Shown piece after piece: positions 1-8,645 of a DNA stretch of 64,000 nt. The notes below the pieces were generated by a model. That model saw only the letters and a program-made list of their open reading frames with translations, made no database searches and was not told the origin of the DNA. A program made the translations under genes and the position numbers. This DNA comes from an uncultured Mediterraneibacter sp. (lineage in GTDB: Bacteria; Bacillota; Clostridia; Lachnospirales; Lachnospiraceae): positions 1 through 64,000 of the forward strand of contig CALWMN010000007.1 in the NCBI GenBank assembly GCA_944381935.1, written 5' to 3'. Position 1 is the stretch's first letter. Each line of letters opens with the position of its first letter.

Positions 1-250
1 GCAGCTTCTCGCTGGCGGGCGTTTGCCCTATGGAAACCCCGGAGTGCCGGTCCATACGGACAGGTCCGCAGATACCGTCATCCGTGTTTTCCGCACGGCG
101 GTTGATTGTTCCGTCCGTTCGCCGTGGCAGCTCGAATCAGCGGCGCAGCCGCAGCTTCTCGCTGGCGGGCGTTTGCCCTATGGAAACCCCGGAGTGCCGG
201 TCCATACGAACAGGTCCGCAGATACCGTCATCCGTGTTTTCCACACGGCG
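1..250. repeat. 100-bp direct repeat, two copies 150 bp apart
   Basis: Bases 1-100 and 151-250 are the same 100-bp unit with only two differences (59/209 and 93/243). The 50 bp between them (101-150) is unrelated to what follows 250. The first copy starts at the window edge, so more copies may lie to the left. The repeat sits just downstream of ntpK on the minus strand, in what should be the V-ATPase operon. Each unit contains short inverted repeats, for example CCGTG...CACGG at its right end, which the second copy's G-to-A change extends to CCGTGT...ACACGG. Plus-strand open frames through it have no convincing ribosome site and are treated as chance. Confidence 0.85.
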
Positions 251-258
251 AACTGGTG

Positions 259-693
259 TCACAAGTTTCCGAGGATCATAAAGGAGATGATCAGTCCGTA
301 CAGGCAGACGCCTTCTGCAAGTCCTACGAAGATCAGGGATTTACCCAGCACACTGGAATCCTCGCTGATCGCGCCAAGTGCCGCGCTTGCCGCGCTCGCC
401 ACTGCGATACCGCCGCCGATACAGGACAGTCCTGTTACGAGCGCTGCAGCGAGATAGCCAAGTCCCGTTGCGAAACCGGGATCGGAAGCGACAGATTCGG
501 CTGCCTGGACATCGGGACCGCCCAGCATCATGATGGAAGCGAGGGCGAAAGCGCCGAAAAAGAAAAAGGCGTTTACGCTGATTGTGCGTTTGTAGCGCTT
601 CCTGCTTTTCTCGCCGATCAGATAGTATCCGAACGGAATGATGATACTTAAGATCAGTGCTGCGATAAAGATGATTTTTGTTGCTAATGTCAT
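259..693 (-). CDS. ntpK: V-type ATPase subunit K (membrane rotor ring)
   Basis: This is the c-type proteolipid of the membrane rotor, which carries H+ or Na+ across the membrane. The 144-residue protein is almost wholly hydrophobic: a first helix at about 5-25, another at 40-58, then the canonical c-ring hairpin at about 75-100 and 115-142. The second hairpin helix holds the ion-binding glutamate in the motif VGLAEGVCLYGLI, and the first has the glycine/alanine packing face followed by GAISED, both typical of archaeal/clostridial V/A-type rings. A good ribosome site (AGGAGG) precedes the start and it follows ntpI by 15 bp. Coupling ion cannot be decided from the sequence alone. Confidence 0.93.
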   Translation of the reverse strand: MTLATKIIFIAALILSIIIPFGYYLIGEKSRKRYKRTISVNAFFFFGAFALASIMMLGGPDVQAAESVASDPGFATGLGYLAAALVTGLSCIGGGIAVASAASAALGAISEDSSVLGKSLIFVGLAEGVCLYGLIISFMILGNL

Positions 694-708
694 GGTAGAA
701 TCCTCCTA

Positions 709-2649
709 CTACTTTTTATTCGTTTTCTTCTTTGTATATGGATCAAATGCTTTTCCGCTTCCTTTATAGAAACGGCTGAACATTTCATAGTATTCCAGAC
801 GCAGTACCTGGATGCCGACGATCAGTCCCTCAAATCCGCAGACGAACAGGTTGCCGAAGATCACTCCGATCCAGTTGGGGCTGCCGCTTTCGGCGCCGGC
901 AAGCTGCAGCACCACTTCCATGATCGCCGCATGGCTGACGGCAAAAGCTCCGATACGGATGAAGGAGATTGTGTTGGAAAAGTAACTCAAAAGCGTCTCA
1001 AATAATTCAAAAAATCCCTGTACGATGAACATTGCCCTGCCGACTTCCATCTTATCCGTTCTTTTCTGGATCATCCGGGTGATCGGCTCCCGGAACAGAA
1101 TCAGGAGCAGCGGAACCCCGAACATAACGGCAAGCACGATTCCGGCAGGAAGCGGATTGCCTGTCATGAACAGGACGATCGTTGCGACAACCGCTGCGTA
1201 AAATACAAGTCCCGCAAACCCGTTCGGGTCGAACCAGGCGCTTTCGATATCTCTCTGCCGGAACGCATTTATGATATGGAGCACCATAGCGACCATGATA
1301 AGCAGCATTCCGAAGGCAACCGCCACAATAAACACGGTGTTAAGCTTGCCCAGGAACGGAAGCGTTGTCATATTGTCGATGGGCCGTATCCACAGGGGTT
1401 CAATGATGTCCTCAAATCCGAAAATACTTCCGAACATAAACCCGAATATTGTAGAAAACACACCTGCCGAGGCAATGATGCCTGCAAGGGGCGCTTTCTT
1501 AAAGTGGTAGATCAGGGCGCCTCCAATCAGGAGAAGGAGTCCCTGCCCTACATCCCCGAACATGACGCCGAAGATGAAAGAGTAAGTAAGTCCGACAAAA
1601 AGGGTCGGGTCCATTTCATTGTGCGCCGGCAGTCCGTACATCTGAACAAACATCTCAAATGGTTTGAGCAATTTCGGGTTTTCCAGTTTCGTCGGCGGCT
1701 CTCCGAAGTAGGCGTCGTGGTCATCCTCCACAACGACGAATACCTTGTCGTCATCCTTGACTTCTTCTACAAATTTCTCCACGTCGTCCTCTGCCATCCA
1801 GCCGCAGAGGATGTAGTAATCCTCCTTATTATCTTCCATCCGGGCGGCCAGCTTGCGGACGTCAAAGTTGTTCGACAGCTCTTCAAGCCGGTTACGGGCG
1901 GCGATAAGCTGGGGTGCCCTGCCGGAAAGCATCTCGCCGGCCTGCTTATCCAGGTCTTCTATCTCAAGGTTGACCCGGGCGATTTCCCGCTCCAGAGACT
2001 GGTAAGCATAAGCGGGAGTCCCCTCAAACTCATCTTTGAGCTCAATGCGCTCAAAATGCAGGGAACGGAAGACTGCGTCAACTTTCTGTATCTCCCCGGG
2101 AGACGCAAAATAAGCTCCGTAGACAAAGCTCTCATCGCGCTCCCCCTCCACAAAGATCGCGCCCAGATCGTCCATGAGATACTTCTGCATCTTATGGTAA
2201 AATTCTACGGCAATACGCCCGAAACGATAGGCGATATAGCGGTACTGCAGCACCTTGTGGAGGTCGCAGTTTAACGGGCGGAAAGGAGAGATGACCTGCT
2301 GCTTTGCACGAAGCTCTTCCGTCTTTTTCTTTAATTTTTCCTTTTTTTCCTGTAAAGTCTGATAGTCTTCATTTGCCTTCCGGACAACCTCGAACATATC
2401 GTCAAGTCCGATCGATGTGTCGGGTTTGATGTCATCGGCGTTCGGAAGATATCCGACAAATTCGTCCGCTTTGTTGAGTACGTCCCTGTATGGGTTGAGC
2501 TCGACAAAGGGCCTTAAATTATCCACGGTCTTCAGTTCGGACAGAGCGGATTCAAGCTGGATCTCATAGCGGGAGAGATACAGGTCTGTGACACGGTCAA
2601 TGTCGTTCCTCGGACCGGATATGTTAATGAATTTCATTTTAACGATCAT
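709..2649 (-). CDS. ntpI: V-type ATPase subunit I (stator/a-subunit)
   Basis: This 646-residue subunit provides the ion half-channels and anchors the peripheral stalks. The N-terminal half (about 1-330) is soluble with a long coiled-coil section near residues 95-120 (lysine/glutamate-rich) and again near 220-270. The C-terminal half has about seven or eight hydrophobic helices starting near 350 (LFVGLTYSFIFGVMFGDVGQG is the typical entry segment). The ATG at 2649 is chosen because AGGAGG lies eight bases upstream; an in-frame ATG four codons later is possible. It overlaps the 3' end of ntpC by 11 bp, indicating translational coupling. Confidence 0.95.
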   Translation of the reverse strand: MIVKMKFINISGPRNDIDRVTDLYLSRYEIQLESALSELKTVDNLRPFVELNPYRDVLNKADEFVGYLPNADDIKPDTSIGLDDMFEVVRKANEDYQTLQEKKEKLKKKTEELRAKQQVISPFRPLNCDLHKVLQYRYIAYRFGRIAVEFYHKMQKYLMDDLGAIFVEGERDESFVYGAYFASPGEIQKVDAVFRSLHFERIELKDEFEGTPAYAYQSLEREIARVNLEIEDLDKQAGEMLSGRAPQLIAARNRLEELSNNFDVRKLAARMEDNKEDYYILCGWMAEDDVEKFVEEVKDDDKVFVVVEDDHDAYFGEPPTKLENPKLLKPFEMFVQMYGLPAHNEMDPTLFVGLTYSFIFGVMFGDVGQGLLLLIGGALIYHFKKAPLAGIIASAGVFSTIFGFMFGSIFGFEDIIEPLWIRPIDNMTTLPFLGKLNTVFIVAVAFGMLLIMVAMVLHIINAFRQRDIESAWFDPNGFAGLVFYAAVVATIVLFMTGNPLPAGIVLAVMFGVPLLLILFREPITRMIQKRTDKMEVGRAMFIVQGFFELFETLLSYFSNTISFIRIGAFAVSHAAIMEVVLQLAGAESGSPNWIGVIFGNLFVCGFEGLIVGIQVLRLEYYEMFSRFYKGSGKAFDPYTKKKTNKK

Positions 2650-3691
2650 TGGTTTTACCTCCTACGTACGCCAAAGTTTCGCCGGGGGCCAAGCGATATC
2701 GTATGCATTCCATGGCGGTCGTCAGTTTTTTTAATTCCTCATCTTTGAAAAAGAGGTAGGAATTAACCGCGGCTATTGAGTAAGGATTGCGCCGCCGGTC
2801 AATTGTGTACAGATGATGCAGGCAGTCGGCATACATCCGTTCAATGGTAAGGTTCTGAGCGAAATTATAATGCCGGGCATAACTTGTCTGGGAGACAAGC
2901 GCCTGAAACTCATCAAGACCGGGCGCCTCCACCATTTCCTTGATCAGATCCGTTGAGATTTTGTAATGGATCGGAATGAGAAGAAGATAGATATCGGCAG
3001 GCTTCATATTATAATATTTTTTTGCCCGGTATATCCACTGCATGTTCAGAAGATCAATCTGGGACCCGCAGTCCCTTTTGAAAAGTTCAAAGTCTTCTTT
3101 CTTCAGCGTTTTTTTCTGTTCCCTCCACACAGAGGTGAAGTAGTAAAGATTCAGTGTCAGGTCATAGTCATAGAGCGTCACGTCCTGAGAATCCTTCAGC
3201 TTCTTCAGAGGAGCATAATATTCGGTTCCCTTAAGGTTTTCAATCAGTTCATCCGTCGTCCGGGATGTGATCAGCTTCTCGATGGAAAGCTGGGAGTAGC
3301 GGTCAAAAAAGTCCCGTTTATAATTCAGGTCGAAAGGATGCCTGTAGTGGTTTATCACGATCCTGAGACAGTAATTGATCAGTTCGATCTCATAAGGCTT
3401 TATGAGCTGCCTCATGAAACGGCGCTGGGCCTGGCCGCAGAACCGGTAGATCTTCGTATAATCGTGATAAAGCGACTGGACCAGGAGCTTCTCCACGTTC
3501 CCGCGATGGATCTGTTCGTCCGTGAGCGGCTCCAGCGCCTGTGCATAAGCCGTGTTCCTCCGGAGATAATCTACAATCTCGGGAACACTGCCCATATTTG
3601 CAATCGCTTCAAACTGTTCCGGTTTCAGAAGCTTTGCCTCCATTGCCCGGATCTTGGTCACAATCCCGCTGTAAGCAAGTAAATTTCCCAT
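2639..3691 (-). CDS. ntpC: V-type ATPase subunit C (ring-axle connector)
   Basis: A 350-residue soluble protein matching the V/A-ATPase subunit C (AC39-like) family, the socket that joins the central rotor axle to the K ring. The opening MGNLLAYSGIVTKIRAME is the usual N-terminus of the family and the protein is helix-rich throughout with no membrane segments. Length is normal for the family. It begins four bases after the stalk-subunit gene ends and overlaps ntpI by 11 bp, in the order stalk-C-I-K common in clostridial operons. Confidence 0.92.
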   Translation of the reverse strand: MGNLLAYSGIVTKIRAMEAKLLKPEQFEAIANMGSVPEIVDYLRRNTAYAQALEPLTDEQIHRGNVEKLLVQSLYHDYTKIYRFCGQAQRRFMRQLIKPYEIELINYCLRIVINHYRHPFDLNYKRDFFDRYSQLSIEKLITSRTTDELIENLKGTEYYAPLKKLKDSQDVTLYDYDLTLNLYYFTSVWREQKKTLKKEDFELFKRDCGSQIDLLNMQWIYRAKKYYNMKPADIYLLLIPIHYKISTDLIKEMVEAPGLDEFQALVSQTSYARHYNFAQNLTIERMYADCLHHLYTIDRRRNPYSIAAVNSYLFFKDEELKKLTTAMECIRYRLAPGETLAYVGGKTNDR

Positions 3692-3694
3692 AAG

Positions 3695-4006
3695 CTACAC
3701 CTCGGTGATCCGCTCCAGGATGGAGTGGGCATATTCGGTATGCCTTTCGCCATACTCCTTCTGAAGCGCTTCAATGGCAGCGGAGCTGGCATCGTTCTGG
3801 CTTCCCAGCATGCTTGCGGTGCGCTTTTCCAGATTATTCTGAATCTCATGGATACGCGCCTGCGTCTTTGCCTCAAGGTCTTCATCAAACTTCTTACGTT
3901 TTTCGTCAAATTCCCTGTCCAGCTGCGCTTTTTCTTCGTCAGCATGTTGGACAATAGCTTCGGCAGCAGATTCTATTTCCGTCAATCTGTTTACAATAGA
4001 GTCCAT
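3695..4006 (-). CDS. V-type ATPase coiled-coil stalk subunit (G/H-like)
   Basis: First gene of the minus-strand ATPase operon. The 103-residue product is a highly charged, alanine/glutamate-rich helix from about residue 5 to 95 with no membrane segment, as expected for the short peripheral-stalk subunit (called AhaH, G/H or NtpF in different systems) that pairs with subunit E. Assignment rests on size, composition and position immediately before ntpC, not on a strong motif. A Shine-Dalgarno AGGAGG lies just before the ATG at 4006. Its partner E and the catalytic subunits A and B are not in the window and presumably lie left of position 1. Confidence 0.82.
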   Translation of the reverse strand: MDSIVNRLTEIESAAEAIVQHADEEKAQLDREFDEKRKKFDEDLEAKTQARIHEIQNNLEKRTASMLGSQNDASSAAIEALQKEYGERHTEYAHSILERITEV

Positions 4007-4044
4007 ATACAGCCTCCTGTTTGTAAAAAATTCTAATATGTCTT

Positions 4045-4072
4045 ATCATACACCTTTTGCGGAAAAATGCAA
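4045..4072 (-). promoter_or_regulatory. Candidate sigma-A promoter of the V-ATPase operon
   Basis: Reading the minus strand: -35 TTGCAT (4072-4067), 16-bp spacer, -10 TATGAT (4050-4045), about 39 bases before the first gene of the ATPase operon. It is the best-spaced pair in the 209-bp divergent interval 4007-4215. No comparably good promoter was seen for the plus-strand neighbour. Confidence 0.5.
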
Positions 4073-4215
4073 GTTAAGATTTTGTTACAATATTCCGCTG
4101 TTTCTGTCACATTTTCCCATGCCGGCGGCAGGAAAATAACAGAGGGAAATCAGGGATAAAAAGTATGGGAAAAGGCAGAATAAGAGAACAAAAATGAAAG
4201 GGAAACGGTGATGGT

Positions 4216-5169
4216 ATGTGTACATGCATTACTTATAAAAACGGAGCATTTTATTTTGGGAGGAATCTTGACCTGGACCGGTCTTTTCAGGAGAACATTG
4301 TGTTTACACCACGGAATTACCCGCTTTTTTTAAGGCACGGGGAGGGGATGCGCCGGCATTATGCCATGCTGGGGATGGCAGGCACTGCGGCGGATTACCC
4401 TCTGTACGCAGAGGCTGTCAATGAGAAGGGGCTGTGTATGGCGGCCCTGTACTTTCCCGGGAACGCCTGCTATCAGAAGAAAGACAAAGGCCGCACCAGC
4501 CTTGCCTCCTTTGAGGTGATCCCGTGGATATTGGGAAGATGCGCTTCCGTCAGGGAGGCAAAGGAACTGTTGGGAAATGTGGCCGTCACGGACACAGAGT
4601 TTTCCCGGGAGATGCAGCCTGCACCCCTGCACTGGATGGCGGCGGACCGAAAGGCGTGCATCGTGGCAGAACCGGTCAGGGAAGGCGTCAGGATATATGA
4701 CAATCCGTTCGGTGTGCTGACCAACAGCCCGGGATTTGAGTTCCATCAGACGAATATGAACACTTACCTTGGACTCTCAGCCGGTTCGCCCCCAAACCGC
4801 CTGTCAGGCAGGCTTGGGCTAAAACCGTACAGCCAGGGACAGGGCGCTCTTGGCATGCCGGGGGACTTCTCCTCTGTCTCCCGTTTTGTGAGGGCAGTTT
4901 TTTTGAAATTCAATTCGGTATCCGCCGGGGAGGAGGCGCAGAATGTCGCGCAGGTATTCCATATCCTCGGCAATGTCAGCATGGTGAGAGGGACTGTGGT
5001 TACAGAGGAAGGGGGCTATGACATGACAAGATATTCCTGCTGTATCAATGCCGATGAGAGGGTCTGCTATTATAGGGAATATGACAGCCAGAGGCTCAGG
5101 ACTGTCCGGATGGGGGAGGAAGACCCGGAAGGGAGAAGGCTAAGGGTATGTGAAGGAAGAGCGCTTTAA
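4216..5169 (+). CDS. Choloylglycine hydrolase / penicillin V acylase family enzyme
   Basis: An N-terminal-nucleophile amidohydrolase, 317 residues, that should hydrolyse an amide bond of a conjugated bile salt, penicillin V or a related N-acyl compound. Met removal exposes Cys2, the nucleophile. Other family residues are present: Arg16 and Asp19 (FGRNLDLD), the VLTNSP segment at 167-172 with Asn170, and Arg223 in FSSVSRFVR. The C-terminal FHILGNVSMVRGT and TRYSCC blocks match Clostridium perfringens bile salt hydrolase closely. However, the residue aligned with bile-salt-hydrolase Asn82 is Tyr79, the residue found at that site in penicillin V acylases, so substrate is uncertain. No signal peptide, so cytoplasmic. 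Start fixed by the need for Cys2. Divergent from the ATPase operon. Confidence 0.9.
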   Translation: MCTCITYKNGAFYFGRNLDLDRSFQENIVFTPRNYPLFLRHGEGMRRHYAMLGMAGTAADYPLYAEAVNEKGLCMAALYFPGNACYQKKDKGRTSLASFEVIPWILGRCASVREAKELLGNVAVTDTEFSREMQPAPLHWMAADRKACIVAEPVREGVRIYDNPFGVLTNSPGFEFHQTNMNTYLGLSAGSPPNRLSGRLGLKPYSQGQGALGMPGDFSSVSRFVRAVFLKFNSVSAGEEAQNVAQVFHILGNVSMVRGTVVTEEGGYDMTRYSCCINADERVCYYREYDSQRLRTVRMGEEDPEGRRLRVCEGRAL

Positions 5170-5209
5170 ACAGAAAAGAAAGAAAAGCCTGGTTCACCAC
5201 GTTAAAATA

Positions 5210-5238
5210 TTGTAGCAAAAAAAAGGATGTGCTATACT
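5210..5238 (+). promoter_or_regulatory. Candidate sigma-A promoter upstream of aroE
   Basis: TTGTAG (5210-5215), a 17-bp A-rich spacer and TATACT (5233-5238). The -10 matches consensus at five of six positions; the -35 is weaker. It lies about 70 bases before aroE and could drive the aroE-ATPase-prdX run. Confidence 0.55.
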
Positions 5239-5310
5239 GTACCTGTCGTTTGAAAGTGTGGAAAAGCGACATTTCTGAAGTTATTTTCAGCAGGAGGTTA
5301 CAGAAATATT

Positions 5311-6186
5311 ATGGAGACGAGAATTGACGGACGGACCAGGTTATATGCGCTCATTGGCTCCCCGATAGGGCACTCGGGGTCGCCGGCAATGTATAATTAC
5401 AGCTTTCGGAAACTTGGGATTAACAGTGCCTACCTTGCTTTTGACACGCCTCTGGAGAAAACAGAGGCAGCGATCGAGGCGTTTCGGACTCTTAATGTAG
5501 GAGGCTTCAACGCAACGATGCCGTGCAAGGCGATAACAGCGCAGTGTGTGGACCGGCTCTCGCCGGCGGCAGAGCTTGTAGGCGCGTCGAACACGGTGGT
5601 CGTGGAGGAAGACGGCTCGATGACGGGGCATATGACAGACGGGGCCGGCTTTTTCCGCAATTTAAAAGAACATGGCGTTGAGGCGGCAGGGAAGAAGATC
5701 GTGATCCTGGGGACGGGAGGAGCAGCGACTGCCATAGCGGTCCAGGCAGCGCTTGACGGCGTAGAGCAGATCGCCCTGTTTAACAGGAAGGACGAGTTTT
5801 TTGCCAACGGGGAAAAGACAGTGGATAAGATCAAAAAGGCAGTTCCGGGCATCGGGAAAGTCCTCATAGAAGATCTGGACAATACAGAGGCGCTTCAGGG
5901 ATTTATTTCTGAGAGCGACATCCTTGTGAACGGGACCCGGGCAGGCATGAGTCCGCTGGAGGACATCATGCCTGTCCCGGAGGAATTTCTGCGGCCGGAG
6001 CTGGCAGTTGCCGATGTGGTCTATAACCCCAGGGAGACGCTGCTCTTAAAGAAAGCAAAAGAAGCCGGCTGCCGCGCTGCGGTGGGCGGGATCGGGATGC
6101 TGCTCTGGCAGGGGGCAGCGGCGTTTGAACTTTTTACCGGACAGGAGATGCCCGCGCAGGAAGTAATGGACAAATTTTTTTCATAG
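5311..6186 (+). CDS. aroE: Shikimate dehydrogenase
   Basis: NADP-dependent reduction of 3-dehydroshikimate to shikimate in aromatic amino acid synthesis. The 291-residue protein has the substrate domain at about 1-105 with the family signatures GSPIGHSGSP (17-26), the catalytic lysine in NATMPCK (about residue 73; a variant of the usual NVTIPHK), GASNTV and TDGAGF, then the nucleotide-binding loop GTGGAA near 137 and a C-terminal Gly-rich block around GGIGMLLWQGA that completes the active site. AGGAGG precedes the ATG. A paralogous quinate/shikimate enzyme (YdiB-like) is possible, since no other aro genes adjoin it. Confidence 0.88.
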   Translation: METRIDGRTRLYALIGSPIGHSGSPAMYNYSFRKLGINSAYLAFDTPLEKTEAAIEAFRTLNVGGFNATMPCKAITAQCVDRLSPAAELVGASNTVVVEEDGSMTGHMTDGAGFFRNLKEHGVEAAGKKIVILGTGGAATAIAVQAALDGVEQIALFNRKDEFFANGEKTVDKIKKAVPGIGKVLIEDLDNTEALQGFISESDILVNGTRAGMSPLEDIMPVPEEFLRPELAVADVVYNPRETLLLKKAKEAGCRAAVGGIGMLLWQGAAAFELFTGQEMPAQEVMDKFFS

Positions 6187-6210
6187 AGAACGGCAGGGAA
6201 AGGAGACGTC

Positions 6211-7917
6211 ATGCAGACATCAGCAGAACTGAGAAATTTACTGGGGAGGATTGACCGCCGGGGATATCCTGCCTATAAGGATACAAGAGGGATGTATCAG
6301 TTTCCGGGATACATCCTCTCGATTGACCACGTCCAGGGGGATCCCTTTGCGTCGCCGTCAAAAGTGAGCGTCCATGTGAAGGGGAGGGCCGCTGCGTTCC
6401 CGCAAGAGCTGTACAGAGACTCCCATCAGCGGACAGCCCTCCAGGATGAGCTGACAAGACAGTTTGGGAAAAGGGCAGAACAGTTTGCGTTCCGGGCGAA
6501 AGGCTCGGGAAAGAGCGGCCTGATCTCGGTGAGCCGGTGCGGACAGGAGGTGCTGGAGCGCACGGCGTGCAGGATTGATCCTGACACAGGGGACATTATT
6601 CTTCGGATGGAAATCGGGTTCCCGGCGAACGGAAGGACGATCAATGCCCGGGAACTGGAAAAGATCCTCTTCGACTTTGTGCCGGAATGTGTAAAACATG
6701 CCCTGTTCTATAAGAATATGGACCCAGGGCGCCTGCGCTCAATCATTGATCTGGCGGAAGATCAGCACTATATCAGGGAAATGCTGCCGAAGATGGGGCT
6801 GTGCGCCTTTGTGGCAGACGGCAGCATCCTGCCCAGAGAGTCCGGCATTTCCCCAAGGCCCATGAAGGGCGGCATAAAATTCTGCTCCCCGGAGGAATTA
6901 AAGGTCACGATGGAGCTGCCGCACAGGGGAAAGATCACAGGCATGGGGATCCGAAAGGGAATCACCCTTATCGTGGGAGGCGGGTATCACGGAAAATCGA
7001 CTCTTCTCAAGGCGTTGGAGCTGGGCGTATACGACCACATCGCGGGGGACGGCAGAGAATATGTGATCACGGACAGCACGGCGATGAAGATCCGCGCCGA
7101 GGACGGCCGGAGCATCAAAAAGACGGATATCTCCATGTTTATCAACGACCTGCCCAACGGGAAGGATACGGTGAAGTTCTGCACCGAAGATGCCAGTGGG
7201 AGCACCTCCCAGGCGGCCAACGTGGTGGAGGGCATTGAGGCGGGGACCTCGCTCCTTCTGATCGACGAGGATACCAGTGCGACGAATTTCATGATCCGGG
7301 ACGAACTGATGCAGCGGGTCATTCACAGGGACATGGAGCCGATCACCCCGTTTATCGAAAGGATCCGGGAGTTGTACGACAACTATGGCATCTCAACAGT
7401 TATTGTGGCAGGAAGCTCGGGAGCCTATTTCCATATCGCGGATACGATCATCCAGATGGACCGGTATGTGCCGAAAGACATTACAGAGTATGCGAAAAAA
7501 GAAGCGGAGCGTTACCCGATGCTCAGCGTGCCCGAGCAAAGCGCGGCAAAGCCGGACTTTAAGCGATGCCCGAAACCTGGAGCGGCATTTAGAGGGGATG
7601 GGCGGATCAAGATGAAGACGCTGTCAAAAGAGGGAGTTATGATCAATAAGGAAACGATTGACCTCAGATACGTGGAACAGATTACGGACAGTGAGCAGGT
7701 GACGGCGCTTGGATACTGTGTGCGGTATGCACAGAGGCATATCCTGGACGGAAGGAAGGATTTAAGGCAGGTTGTGGAAGAACTGGAGCGGGTGATGGAG
7801 AAGGGAAGCCTCGCCACCCTCTGCGAGAGCAGTTCCAGCGTTTCCTGCATGGCGATGCCGAGGAGACAGGAGATCTTTGCCTGTTTTAACCGGTACAGAG
7901 GCCTGAAGCTGGACTGA
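6211..7917 (+). CDS. Predicted ATPase of the ABC class (ABC_ATPase family)
   Basis: A 568-residue stand-alone ATPase of the family annotated as 'predicted ATPase of the ABC class'; its biological role is not known. No membrane segments, so not a transporter by itself. A P-loop GGGYHGKST lies at about 252-260, an acidic Walker-B-like segment LLLIDEDTSATNF at about 349-361, and a final sensor-like VIVAGSSGAYF at about 398-408, all typical of this family. The N-terminal 200 residues are a family-specific domain. A strong Shine-Dalgarno (AAAGGAGA) sits before the ATG. It starts 24 bp after aroE and precedes prdX by 41 bp, so the three may be cotranscribed without an obvious shared pathway. Confidence 0.85.
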   Translation: MQTSAELRNLLGRIDRRGYPAYKDTRGMYQFPGYILSIDHVQGDPFASPSKVSVHVKGRAAAFPQELYRDSHQRTALQDELTRQFGKRAEQFAFRAKGSGKSGLISVSRCGQEVLERTACRIDPDTGDIILRMEIGFPANGRTINARELEKILFDFVPECVKHALFYKNMDPGRLRSIIDLAEDQHYIREMLPKMGLCAFVADGSILPRESGISPRPMKGGIKFCSPEELKVTMELPHRGKITGMGIRKGITLIVGGGYHGKSTLLKALELGVYDHIAGDGREYVITDSTAMKIRAEDGRSIKKTDISMFINDLPNGKDTVKFCTEDASGSTSQAANVVEGIEAGTSLLLIDEDTSATNFMIRDELMQRVIHRDMEPITPFIERIRELYDNYGISTVIVAGSSGAYFHIADTIIQMDRYVPKDITEYAKKEAERYPMLSVPEQSAAKPDFKRCPKPGAAFRGDGRIKMKTLSKEGVMINKETIDLRYVEQITDSEQVTALGYCVRYAQRHILDGRKDLRQVVEELERVMEKGSLATLCESSSSVSCMAMPRRQEIFACFNRYRGLKLD

Positions 7918-7958
7918 CGGGCACTTTAAGAGAAGCATGCTAAAGGAGATACAGATAT

Positions 7959-8510
7959 ATGGAATTGGCAAACGGAAGACCGGAAAAGACAGAAGGCAGG
8001 CTGGATAAGGAAATCCGGGCATATGACTTCCTCGATTCGCTGGGGGTGGACTACCAGAGAATCGACCATGAGGCAGCCATGACAATGGAAGCCTGCGAAG
8101 AAATTGACAGGACGCTGAGCGAAGGGGCGGAGAAGGGGGTGTCGATCTGTAAGAACCTGTTCCTCTGCAACCGGCAGGAAACAAAGTTCTACCTGCTTCT
8201 GCTCCCGGGGGGCAAGCCTTTTAAGACAAAGGATCTGTCCGCGCAGATCGGTTCCTCCAGGCTGTCCTTTGCAAAAGCCGCATATATGGAGGAATATCTG
8301 GATATCACTCCAGGCTCTGTCAGCATTCTGGGGTTGCTGAACGATCAGGAAAAGAAAGTCCAGCTCCTGATCGACGAAGACGTGCTGAAGGAGGAATATT
8401 TCGGCTGCCACCCATGCATTAACACTTCAAGCCTGAGGATTAGGGTGAGAGATCTGACGGAGAAAATCATCCCGGCTATGGGACATGAGCCAATGGTTGT
8501 GAAGCTTTGA
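7959..8510 (+). CDS. prdX: Ala-tRNA(Pro) deacylase (ProXp-ala / PrdX, YbaK superfamily)
   Basis: Trans-acting editing enzyme that hydrolyses alanine wrongly attached to tRNA-Pro. The 183-residue protein is one YbaK/INS domain: the conserved lysine occurs in CKNLFLCNR (about 65-73) and the GCHP motif in FGCHPCINTSSLRI (about 148-161), both characteristic of the PrdX/ProXp-ala branch, which is typically free-standing in clostridia. AAAGGAGAT precedes the ATG. No prolyl-tRNA synthetase or proline reductase gene is nearby, so the link to Stickland metabolism seen in some PrdX proteins is not supported here. Confidence 0.87.
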   Translation: MELANGRPEKTEGRLDKEIRAYDFLDSLGVDYQRIDHEAAMTMEACEEIDRTLSEGAEKGVSICKNLFLCNRQETKFYLLLLPGGKPFKTKDLSAQIGSSRLSFAKAAYMEEYLDITPGSVSILGLLNDQEKKVQLLIDEDVLKEEYFGCHPCINTSSLRIRVRDLTEKIIPAMGHEPMVVKL

Positions 8511-8563
8511 GAATCGCAGCAGAAGATCGGGCAGGCAAAAGTGCCCTCGCATATCCGAAAAGG

Positions 8564-8590
8564 TTAATATTATCGGTATTCTGCCGATAT
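8564..8590 (+). promoter_or_regulatory. Sigma-28 type promoter for the GGDEF-EAL/PilZ pair
   Basis: TTAA (8564-8567), exactly 15 bp, then GCCGATAT (8583-8590), which is the flagellar sigma (SigD/FliA) pattern seen at six other places in this window. Transcription would begin near 8597, leaving roughly 50 nt of leader before the ATG at 8646. The -10 half overlaps an inverted repeat, TATCGG/CCGATA at 8571-8589. Confidence 0.8.
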
Positions 8591-8645
8591 CCAAAATATA
8601 TGAGTGTCAAGTCGTGACCAGAAAATATCGGAGGACAACCTTGTG

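Noticed and set aside
23-651. Several plus-strand open frames across the repeat and opposite ntpK
   Set aside because: They run antisense to ntpK and through the duplicated repeat, have no ribosome site and no recognisable protein features.
1276-2274. 332-codon plus-strand frame opposite ntpI
   Set aside because: Antisense shadow of a well-supported gene, without ribosome site or family features.
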